Assembly: GCA_003695205.1 (NCBI GenBank) | Contig: RFIO01000090.1 | Span: 1-9,721, forward strand | Source of the DNA: Deltaproteobacteria bacterium | GTDB lineage: Bacteria > Desulfobacterota > Desulfuromonadia > Desulfuromonadales > Geothermobacteraceae | Direction of reading: 5' to 3' | DNA length: 9,721 nucleotides | Shown: piece after piece, positions 1 through 7,339 of the stretch | How the letters are laid out: the number at the start of each line of letters is the position of its first letter | Numbering within the stretch: position 1 is the stretch's first letter | Program-made: the position numbers and the translations under genes | The notes under the pieces: model-generated | Database searches by the model: none | What the model saw: only the letters and a program-made list of their open reading frames with translations | What the model was told of the DNA's origin: nothing

Positions 1-52
1 CTTCAAGGCCCTTATCCGATGTGATCATGAAGGCATCGTGAAGCGAAGTCAT
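1..52 (-). CDS. 5' end of an unidentified gene, cut by the window edge
   Basis: On the minus strand an ATG at 50-52 overlaps the stop codon of the nuclease gene (TGA at 49-51) in an ATGA arrangement. The frame stays open to the window edge, giving 17 codons (begins MTSLHDAFMITSDKGLE). A second in-frame ATG lies at 26-28. The 4-nt overlap is typical of translationally coupled genes in one operon. Partners of SbcD/YhaO-type nucleases are often large SbcC/YhaN-like ATPases, but these residues do not look like a P-loop ATPase N-terminus, so no product is assigned. A purine-rich stretch just before the ATG is only a weak ribosome site, which fits coupling. Confidence 0.5.
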   Translation of the reverse strand, partial: MTSLHDAFMITSDKGLE

Positions 53-1275
53 TCCAGCAACCCCAGCATCTCATCACCGTCGACATCACCTTTTTGCACC
101 GCATCGCGCAGGGCAAGCGAGAGCTTGATCAGTTCCTCCTCGCGTCCCTGGTAGTCGCTTCCGGAGCCGATCAGGTCGCGCAGAACCTCCTGCTCGATCT
201 CGGCGAGGCTCTTCTTTTCGACCGTCGCTTCGGCGCCACTGCTGACCAGGGAGAGGTGGTTCCTGATTTCGACGTGCAGGGGATTGGCGAACTCCAGGGT
301 CAGGCGCAGGCGTTCACGGCCCAGTTCAAAGGGGTGGAAGCCAACCTTGCCGACCAGCTTCAGTTCGAGCAGGGGGCGGCGGTCGTCCGCCGGCAGCAGT
401 CCACGAACATTTTCGACGAGTCGCCGCAGGGCCTCGTCGGCATCCGGAGCGCCCTCCAGGTCGATGGTCGCGACCAGCATCGGCCGCGGCTCGGTGGTTC
501 GGAAGTCGGCGCTGAATTCCCCATCCGCGACGGTGACCAGGTAGTAGCCCTTGGGGTAGTCCTGTTCGCCGAAGTTGACCCGTTCGGGGGAACCGGGGTT
601 GAAGGCGTAGGGGCGGCCCTGCGGGGTTTCGACGACGTAGGGCTTGTGACCGTGGCCGAGGGCGACGTAGCCAAAGGTGTCGGCCAGCGGGTGGGCTTCC
701 TCGGGTTTCATGTTGCCGATCTCGACCGGCGAGTAGCTCCAGATGCCGACGTGGAAGAGGAGCAGGTTGTTTTCGGTCGTCACCGCCCGGCAGATCCGCT
801 CGACATGGCTGCCGGCCTGGGCGCCGATGTAGCCGAGGCCGTAGATGTTGACCCCGGCAATCTCGATCCGCCCGCCGGCGCCCGTTTCCGGATCGAAGGG
901 ATCGAAGCGGTAGCCGCCCTCCTCGGTACGCGTCGGGCGCAGCAGGCGGATGTAGCCCATCTGTGACAGGGCCTCCATCCAGGAAATGCTGTCGCGACGG
1001 TGAATCCAGTCGTGGTTGCCCTCGATGGCGACACAGGGGATGCCGGCGTCCTTGAGCGGCTGCAGGACCTCGATGGTACGGGCGAAAGTGCGCGGCAGGA
1101 TCTGGCCGACGTGGAACAGGTCACCGCCTATCAGCAGCGCGTCGACCCGCTGCTCGATGGCATCGGCGACGATGCCGGCGAGGCAGGCGAAAAAGTCCCG
1201 GTAACGTTCCGCCTCGCCGGGGGAGCTGCGATAGGTCTTGCCCAGGTGCAAATCAGCGGTGTGGATGAAGCGCAT
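49..1275 (-). CDS. SbcD/YhaO-type DNA repair exonuclease (calcineurin-like metallophosphoesterase)
   Basis: This 408-residue protein carries the full set of metallophosphoesterase motifs seen in Mre11/SbcD nucleases: DLHLG with D8 and H10, GGDLFH with D52, GNHD at 86-89, FHVG with H175, and GHGH at 207-210. They bind two metal ions, typically Mn2+, for phosphodiester cleavage. An NPGSPER segment near 228-234 is also typical of the family. The C-terminal 150 residues would form the capping and partner-binding region. The family processes DNA ends and hairpins in repair, usually with an SbcC/Rad50-like ATPase; whether the gene at the left edge is that partner cannot be seen. The start is the ATG at 1273-1275, with AGGAGG (complement of 1283-1288) 7 nt upstream. 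No metal ligand is missing. The YhaO-like subgroup is a guess, so no symbol is given. Confidence 0.9.
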   Translation of the reverse strand: MRFIHTADLHLGKTYRSSPGEAERYRDFFACLAGIVADAIEQRVDALLIGGDLFHVGQILPRTFARTIEVLQPLKDAGIPCVAIEGNHDWIHRRDSISWMEALSQMGYIRLLRPTRTEEGGYRFDPFDPETGAGGRIEIAGVNIYGLGYIGAQAGSHVERICRAVTTENNLLLFHVGIWSYSPVEIGNMKPEEAHPLADTFGYVALGHGHKPYVVETPQGRPYAFNPGSPERVNFGEQDYPKGYYLVTVADGEFSADFRTTEPRPMLVATIDLEGAPDADEALRRLVENVRGLLPADDRRPLLELKLVGKVGFHPFELGRERLRLTLEFANPLHVEIRNHLSLVSSGAEATVEKKSLAEIEQEVLRDLIGSGSDYQGREEELIKLSLALRDAVQKGDVDGDEMLGLLE

Positions 1276-1349
1276 GCGGGTTCCTCCTGGAAATCACCGA
1301 TATTGTCATGGAAAAACGGGCCGGGGGCAAGGCGAAGCGGCGAAACGGA

Positions 1350-1377
1350 AACGGGGCTGCCGGATGACAGCCCCGTT
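1350..1377 (-). terminator. Probable intrinsic terminator after the acidic zinc-ribbon gene
   Basis: Perfect 10-bp inverted repeat: AACGGGGCTG at 1350-1359 and CAGCCCCGTT at 1368-1377, with an 8-nt loop. Read on the minus strand, the stem is followed by TTCCGTTTC, a broken T-rich tract. It begins 24 nt after the stop codon at 1402 and lies upstream of the nuclease gene's ribosome site, so it should separate the two transcripts. On the plus strand the stem is followed by GAAAAG, so it is not a plus-strand terminator. Confidence 0.6.
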
Positions 1378-1401
1378 GAAAAGCGGAACGCGCAAGAAGG
1401 G

Positions 1402-2307
1402 TCAGGGGAGCACGAAGGCCGCCTTGCAGGAGGGGCAACGGGCCTTCTTGCCGCTCAGGCTCTCCTTGTAGGCGAGCTTGTGGTCGCAGCTGCCGCAGCG
1501 GGCCATCCTGACCTCCGGCCGGCGCGGATCGGGGTCAAGGGGGATAATGTCCGGGGTCGGTTCGGCGGGTTCCTCGACCGGCTCTTCCTCCGGTTGTTCG
1601 GCTGCCGACTCCTCCTCGGTACTGAAGGCATCGGCGGCTTCCTGGAAACTCCCGGCACCGAAGTCTGCCCCGGTGTCTTCTTCGCTTTCTGTTTCTTCCC
1701 GGGCGAATTCGTCACCGCCGGCGGCAAAATCCTCGTCGAAGGCGGCGCCGAAATCATCCTCCTCGGCGGCTTCCTCGGCCGAAAATGCGGCTTCGGTCTC
1801 TTCCTGGCCGCCGGCGTCGAATTCCTCTTCACCGAAATCGAAATCATCTCCGGCCGGGAAATCATCTTCATCGGAGGCAAACAGATCATCTTCGGCCGGC
1901 GCGGCTGCTTCCTCTGCCGGCGGCAGTTCCTCCTGCGTGGCCTCGGCCTCAAAGGCTGCTTCGGAAGTTTCCTCTTCCGCCCCTTCGGACATCAGCGCCG
2001 CTGTTTCGGTAGCCAGCTCGTCCTCTTCATCGGCCAGGTTTTCTTCCTGTTCGGGGGCGTCGGTAAAGACCGGTGCGACGCTGGGCGCCGGCGCGGACGT
2101 CGGTGCCGGCAGGTCCTGCTGCTGAAGCAGCAGCTGATCGAACTTGTCGTTGAGTTTCTTCAGTTCCTCGGCGGTGACGCTGGTCCATTTCCAGATGCGC
2201 CAGATGAAGAAGGGGACCAGGATAGCGAGGATGGTCATCAGAAGGGACAGAAGCAGCCCCAGAAACCCTCCGGCCGCTCCCAGCAATTGCAAGGTACCGT
2301 TGTCCAT
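1402..2307 (-). CDS. Membrane-anchored acidic low-complexity protein with C-terminal zinc ribbon
   Basis: The function of this 301-residue protein is unknown. Residues 6-36 form one strongly hydrophobic helix followed by W36-R37, W39-K40, so the N-terminus should face out and the bulk lie in the cytoplasm. Residues 43-64 could form a short helix or coiled coil. Residues about 80-265 are overwhelmingly Glu, Asp and Ala with scattered Phe in contexts such as DDF, DEDF and DEF. There is no lysine between K55 and K277, so this stretch is probably disordered and highly negative. The C-terminus is a zinc ribbon with C271, C274, C291 and C294, in the style of GKKARCPSC. The start is the ATG at 2305-2307, with GGGAG (complement of 2315-2319) upstream. 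The neighbouring gene at 2414-2731 ends in a ribbon with identical cysteine spacing. A promoter lies at 2370-2398 and a terminator at 1350-1377, so it is probably transcribed alone. Confidence 0.85.
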   Translation of the reverse strand: MDNGTLQLLGAAGGFLGLLLSLLMTILAILVPFFIWRIWKWTSVTAEELKKLNDKFDQLLLQQQDLPAPTSAPAPSVAPVFTDAPEQEENLADEEDELATETAALMSEGAEEETSEAAFEAEATQEELPPAEEAAAPAEDDLFASDEDDFPAGDDFDFGEEEFDAGGQEETEAAFSAEEAAEEDDFGAAFDEDFAAGGDEFAREETESEEDTGADFGAGSFQEAADAFSTEEESAAEQPEEEPVEEPAEPTPDIIPLDPDPRRPEVRMARCGSCDHKLAYKESLSGKKARCPSCKAAFVLP

Positions 2308-2333
2308 GTCGGATCTCCCGTCAATGCAGATGG

Positions 2334-2358
2334 GTCCGCGCCGCAGGCGAGCGCGGAC
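2334..2358 (-). other. 5' UTR stem-loop before the acidic zinc-ribbon gene
   Basis: Perfect 8-bp GC-rich inverted repeat, GTCCGCGC at 2334-2341 and GCGCGGAC at 2351-2358, with a 9-nt loop. It lies between the predicted transcription start (about 2362) and the ribosome site (about 2315-2319) of the gene ending at 1402. No T tract follows on the minus strand, so it is not a terminator in that direction. It may stabilise the leader or affect translation; that role is inference. Confidence 0.4.
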
Positions 2359-2369
2359 GGTTCTCCCCT

Positions 2370-2398
2370 TTAATAACCGCCCATGAACTAAGTGTCAA
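2370..2398 (-). promoter_or_regulatory. Sigma70-type promoter for the acidic zinc-ribbon gene
   Basis: On the minus strand a perfect -35 TTGACA (complement of 2393-2398) is followed by a 17-nt spacer and TATTAA (complement of 2370-2375) as the -10, matching 4 of 6 consensus positions. The predicted start near 2362 would give a leader of about 55 nt that includes the stem-loop at 2334-2358. It lies just after the 2414-2731 gene, so the two zinc-ribbon genes can be transcribed separately. Confidence 0.6.
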
Positions 2399-2413
2399 TA
2401 TTTCAAGCACTTT

Positions 2414-2731
2414 TCAGGGCAGGGTCAGAGGCTCGGAGCAGGAGGCGCAGCGAATGCAGCGGCCTGAGTGGGCCGGCCGGTAATTGGTCCGGGCCTGGCA
2501 GTGGCCGCAGCGCACGGCCAGCAGGCCGGGCTGGTCAGACGGGAGTGGGCTGGCCTCGAAGCGCTCCTGTGCCGCCCGCAGTTTTTCGCCGCAGGTAGCG
2601 CAGCGGGGCTGGACCGGGCGTGACGCGGTCTGTTTCGGTAAAAAGCGACGCCACCAGCGGCGACCGACAGGCTTCAAAGGCTTCTGTGGGGCATTGCAGC
2701 GGGGGCAGATGACGAGGGTGTGGTCGGTCAA
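2414..2731 (-). CDS. Small multi-zinc-ribbon protein
   Basis: The function of this 105-residue soluble protein is unknown. Counting from the TTG start, cysteine pairs occur at C9/C12 (CPRC), C44/C47 (CATC), C75/C78 (CGHC) and C95/C98 (CASC), with an extra C92. This could make two four-cysteine zinc sites: an N-terminal one interrupted by a basic, Trp-containing stretch (RRWWRR), and a C-terminal ribbon. The C-terminal ribbon has the same spacing, CxxC-x16-CxxC followed by 7 residues, as the protein encoded at 1402-2307. I chose the TTG at 2729-2731 because AGGAGG (complement of 2737-2742) lies 5 nt upstream. An upstream in-frame ATG at 2788 would add 19 residues of unrelated character and has no comparable ribosome site. 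The fold suggests nucleic-acid or protein binding, but nothing identifies a target. Confidence 0.75.
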   Translation of the reverse strand: MTDHTLVICPRCNAPQKPLKPVGRRWWRRFLPKQTASRPVQPRCATCGEKLRAAQERFEASPLPSDQPGLLAVRCGHCQARTNYRPAHSGRCIRCASCSEPLTLP

Positions 2732-2808
2732 GCTTTCCTCCTTCACTGGTGACGGCCAGGGCCATTGCACCGCATCAAAATTGGGCACCAGGAAGTGACC
2801 CGAATTGT

Positions 2809-2856
2809 CGCCCCCCGTTTCGGCAGAGACCGCGAAGCCGCAGTTTTGGGGGGGCG
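2809..2856. repeat. Long imperfect inverted repeat between divergent genes
   Basis: CGCCCCCC at 2809-2816 pairs with GGGGGGCG at 2849-2856. Inside it, CGGC at 2821-2824 pairs with GCCG at 2837-2840, leaving internal loops. It lies between the divergent starts at 2731 (minus) and about 2976 (plus). No T tract follows on the minus strand, and on the plus strand it is followed by a short GCG and then A-rich sequence, so a terminator is unlikely. It could be part of a leader RNA or a protein-binding dyad. Apart from this dyad and the weak promoter candidate near clpS, I see nothing further in 2732-2975. Confidence 0.35.
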
Positions 2857-2917
2857 GCGAAAATTACCACGGTACCCAAGCAATGGCTGTGCCATGTGTT
2901 GTGGTCCCGCCGCCCCT

Positions 2918-2946
2918 TGCGCAACCGTCAGGGGTGCGCTTAAATT
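2918..2946 (+). promoter_or_regulatory. Weak candidate promoter for the clpS-clpA-aat operon
   Basis: TTGCGC (2918-2923) and TAAATT (2941-2946) are separated by 17 nt, matching the sigma70 consensus at 3 and 4 of 6 positions. An overlapping alternative is an extended -10, TGCTATGAA, at 2946-2954. If the latter is used, transcription would begin near 2961, inside the ribosome site of the ATG at 2976, and would favour the TTG start at 3015. Confidence 0.25.
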
Positions 2947-2975
2947 GCTATGAAGGCCGGAGGCGGTGACAACGC

Positions 2976-3329
2976 ATGTGTGCCGGCAAAAAAAGCGGAA
3001 GGAGTGGATGGGACTTGGCGAGAGAGTTGACCGGCAACCAGTCGGGGGTGAGTGAAAAGAGTCGCACCCGAACCCAGCAACCACCGCTGTTCCGCGTGCT
3101 GATGCACAACGACGACTACACCACCATGGAATTTGTTGTCGAGGTGCTGCAGAAGGTTTTTCACAAATCGGCGACCGAGGCCAACCGCATCATGCTGCAT
3201 ATCCACCACCAGGGGACCGGAGTCTGTGGCACCTTCCCCTTCGAGATCGCCGAAACCAGAGTCGCCCAGGTACACCGCCTGGCGCGACAGTCCGGATTTC
3301 CTCTTCGCTGCAGCCTGGAAGAGGCATGA
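2976..3329 (+). CDS. clpS: ATP-dependent Clp protease adaptor ClpS
   Basis: ClpS recognises proteins carrying bulky N-terminal residues (Leu, Phe, Trp, Tyr) and hands them to ClpA for unfolding. The N-degron pocket is clear: HNDDYTTMEF places N45, D46, D47 and M51, followed by M73 and H77 (in IMLHIHHQG), which correspond to N34, D35, D36, M40, M62 and H66 of the E. coli protein. The GVCGTFPFEIAETRVAQV segment and the LRCSLEEA tail are typical. The length of 117 residues is slightly above the usual 100-110. The start is uncertain: the ATG at 2976 has GGAGG 12 nt upstream, an in-frame TTG at 3015 has AGGAG 10 nt upstream and gives 104 residues, and a GTG at 3048 is also in frame. It is the first gene of an operon with clpA (16-nt gap) and aat. 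Confidence 0.95.
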   Translation: MCAGKKSGRSGWDLARELTGNQSGVSEKSRTRTQQPPLFRVLMHNDDYTTMEFVVEVLQKVFHKSATEANRIMLHIHHQGTGVCGTFPFEIAETRVAQVHRLARQSGFPLRCSLEEA

Positions 3330-3345
3330 CGGACAGTGAGGGAGC

Positions 3346-5609
<2,264 letters not shown>

Positions 5610-5610
<1 letters not shown>

Positions 5611-6323
5611 TGCCTGTCTACCGACTCGGTTCCGAACTCGTCTTTCCTCCGGCCGAGATGGCAGAGGCCAGCGGACTGCTGGCCGTAGGCGGCGACCTGT
5701 CTGCCGGGCGGCTGCTGCTCGCCTATTCAATGGGCATCTTTCCCTGGTTCAACGAGGGGGACCCTATCCTGTGGTGGTCGCCCGACCCCCGTTGTGTTCT
5801 CTACCCCGGCGAACTGCACATCAGTCGCAGCCTGCGCCGCACCCTGCGGCGCGGAACGTTTCAGGTCAGTTTCGACCGCGCTTTTGACCAGGTCATCACC
5901 GAATGCGCCGCGGTGCGCCTGGAGACCGGGGATGAGACCTGGATCACCGGGGAGATGGCAGCGGCCTACCGTGAGCTCTTCCGGCTCGGCTATGCCCATT
6001 CTGTGGAGGTCTGGGAGGGGCCTGCGCTGGCCGGGGGGCTCTACGGAGTCGCCTTGGGCCGGTTCTTCTTCGGGGAGTCGATGTTTTCACGTCGCAACGA
6101 TGCCAGCAAAGTGGCACTGGCGACCCTGGCCCGCAGCCTGCTGCAGGCCGGTTACCTGCTGATCGACTGCCAGCTTCCCAATCCCCATCTTTACAGCATG
6201 GGGGCCCGCGACCTGCCTCGAAAGCGCTTCCTGCGCCAGCTGGCGGACGCCGGTCTCAGGGCTGGTCCATCTCCTGACCCCGGCTGTTTCCCGGACTCTC
6301 CTGTCCGGGTGGTTGCCGCCTGA
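5610..6323 (+). CDS. aat: Leucyl/phenylalanyl-tRNA-protein transferase
   Basis: Aat transfers Leu or Phe from charged tRNA to the N-terminus of proteins beginning with Arg or Lys, creating primary N-degrons for ClpS-ClpAP. The 237-residue protein is full length. Family motifs appear in order: GLLAVGGDL (22-30), GIFPWF (42-47, where W46 matches E. coli W49), WWSPDPR (55-61), ETWIT (109-113), HSVEVWEG (130-137), FGESMFS (154-160) and DCQ (186-188). The catalytic-site residues E156, D186 and Q188 are all present. The ATG at 5610-5612 shares its A with the clpA stop TGA and has no clear ribosome site of its own, so translational coupling to clpA is likely. Having it in one operon with clpS and clpA places N-degron production and recognition under one promoter. 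The C-terminal 18 residues are probably variable. Confidence 0.96.
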
Positions 6324-6380
6324 AACGGAGATATCTGTCTGTCTAAAAATTAGGCAAAATGCTGAGGGGCGTCTGGCTGT

Positions 6381-6406
6381 GCCGGTTGCCCCGAGCCGGG
6401 GCCGGC
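6381..6406. other. GC-rich hairpin between convergent aat and pilZ-domain genes
   Basis: GCCGG (6381-6385) and CCCCG (6389-6393) pair with CGGGG (6397-6401) and CCGGC (6402-6406). This gives a 10-bp stem with a 3-nt bulge and a 3-nt loop, flanked by CTGTG/CACAG at 6377-6381 and 6412-6416. It lies about 60 bp after the aat stop. GGTTTT follows only some 10 nt later on the plus strand, so it is a poor intrinsic terminator, and no T tract follows on the minus strand. I found no better terminator in 6324-6493, so termination may be Rho-dependent. Confidence 0.3.
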
Positions 6407-6493
6407 TTGCCCACAGGGTTTTCCACGAAATTGTGGATGAACGCCGAAACAGTCGGAGAATCAGTGGGTTGCGGCAGGAGTATGAGTGTCGTG

Positions 6494-7216
6494 TCAGCTT
6501 TTGGTTTCGATGGCACGGTGATCGCGCAGGAATTGCTCGATCCTCTTCTGGTCCGGCTTGAGGATGTTGATGAATTTCAGCCCCGCGGTGCGGCGATCGA
6601 CCTCCTCGCTCTCCTCCTCAGCCAGCCAGACGACCTCGGCCAGGGCGCAGATCGGGGCTTCGGTCGGTTCCAGCTGGATCAGCAGCATGCACAGGTCAGC
6701 GACCTGGACAGGGGTCCGGATGCTGAAGCGCACGCCTCCGGTGCCGAGATTGAGATCGACCCTCGGAAAGTGTCCCAGTTTGTCCAGGGCGTTTTTACCC
6801 GCCAGAATGCGGACATTTTTTTCCCACTGGGCGCGAAAGGTCCTCAGGGTGCCGTGTCCGCGTGTGTAGCGCAGTCCGACACGCGCGTCGCCGCGCGGAT
6901 GCAGGCGGCGCTGAAACGCCTGCAGGTCGGCGTTCAGCTCGATTTCCACCTGGTCCCGCTGCGGACAGGCGACCAGGGTGCCGGTTACCCGAATGCCGAG
7001 ACCAAGGGCCTCGCCAACCAGTTCGACCTTGCAGCCGGATTCGAAGGGGTACTCTTCGCCGGGGCGGCTGTCGTAAGGAAGGCTCAGCCGGGCGCGGTTG
7101 TCCTCGAAATGCAGCACATAGGCGCTCAGGTCGACGATAATGTCACGGGTCTCCTCAGGGCCGAGCGGGCGCAGGGTCAGCTTCTGTTCGGGGCGAAAAT
7201 AGCGGGCGTAGGGCAT
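6494..7216 (-). CDS. PilZ-domain protein with YcgR-like N-terminal region
   Basis: This 240-residue protein is probably a cytoplasmic cyclic-di-GMP receptor or degenerate relative. Residues 1-100 (YFRPEQKLTLRPLG onward) resemble the beta-rich N-terminal domain that precedes PilZ in YcgR-like proteins. The PilZ domain follows at about 100-235, with the RxxxR ligand motif as R104-x3-R108. The second motif, normally D/NxSxxG, reads N156-L-G-T-G-G161, with Gly in place of Ser, so binding may be weakened or altered. Such proteins commonly link c-di-GMP to motility, surface attachment or exopolysaccharide; which applies here cannot be read. The ATG at 7216 has no ribosome site: the preceding bases are GAGTCCCC, and an intrinsic terminator ends 10 nt upstream. 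No other early start codon preserves the N-terminal domain. It lies downstream of the cytochrome gene on the same strand. Confidence 0.85.
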   Translation of the reverse strand: MPYARYFRPEQKLTLRPLGPEETRDIIVDLSAYVLHFEDNRARLSLPYDSRPGEEYPFESGCKVELVGEALGLGIRVTGTLVACPQRDQVEIELNADLQAFQRRLHPRGDARVGLRYTRGHGTLRTFRAQWEKNVRILAGKNALDKLGHFPRVDLNLGTGGVRFSIRTPVQVADLCMLLIQLEPTEAPICALAEVVWLAEEESEEVDRRTAGLKFINILKPDQKRIEQFLRDHRAIETKS

Positions 7217-7224
7217 GGGGACTC

Positions 7225-7250
7225 AAAAGGGGGGACCGAAGTCCCCCCTT
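7225..7250 (-). terminator. Intrinsic terminator (cUUCGg loop) after the cytochrome gene, abutting the PilZ start
   Basis: On the minus strand this reads AAGGGGGGAC-TTCG-GTCCCCCCTT followed by TT, giving four T residues at 7228-7225. The stem is 8 GC-rich pairs plus 2 A-T pairs (7227-7236 with 7241-7250), closed by the very stable cUUCGg tetraloop. It lies about 90 nt after the cytochrome stop and ends 10 nt before the PilZ ATG at 7216. It can serve as the cytochrome terminator, as a PilZ leader element, or as both. Confidence 0.8.
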
Positions 7251-7253
7251 GTG

Positions 7254-7298
7254 TAAGTTGTCATCAGAAACAAAGAAACAAACGGCCGGTACAACTTA
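7254..7298. repeat. Inverted repeat flanking a tandem GAAACAAA pair
   Basis: TAAGTTGT at 7254-7261 is the perfect inverse of ACAACTTA at 7291-7298. Between them GAAACAAA occurs twice in tandem (7267-7274 and 7275-7282). It lies in the 3' untranslated region of the cytochrome gene just upstream of the terminator. It may form a longer-range stem in that RNA or mark a protein-binding site; chance is possible. Confidence 0.35.
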
Positions 7299-7339
7299 AC
7301 CCGACCGGGGGGCGATGTCCAGTTGCCCGCCCCGGGGTG

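Noticed and set aside
94..966. Long plus-strand open frame of 290 codons opposite the nuclease gene
   Set aside because: It is antisense to a protein with intact metallophosphoesterase motifs; its own translation has no recognisable domain and no ribosome site. Open antisense frames are common in GC-rich DNA.
2390..2412. AAGTG/CACTT dyad as a defined operator
   Set aside because: A 5-bp match with a 13-nt spacer is expected by chance; it is mentioned only because it overlaps a good -35 element.
2732..2788. Upstream ATG start for the small zinc-ribbon gene
   Set aside because: The 19 added residues overlap the AGGAGG ribosome site for the TTG at 2731 and resemble non-coding sequence; no ribosome site precedes the upstream ATG.
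2900..2925. Possible sigma54 promoter before clpS (TGG ... TTGC)
   Set aside because: The GG and GC elements are 14 nt apart rather than the required 10, so the motif does not fit.
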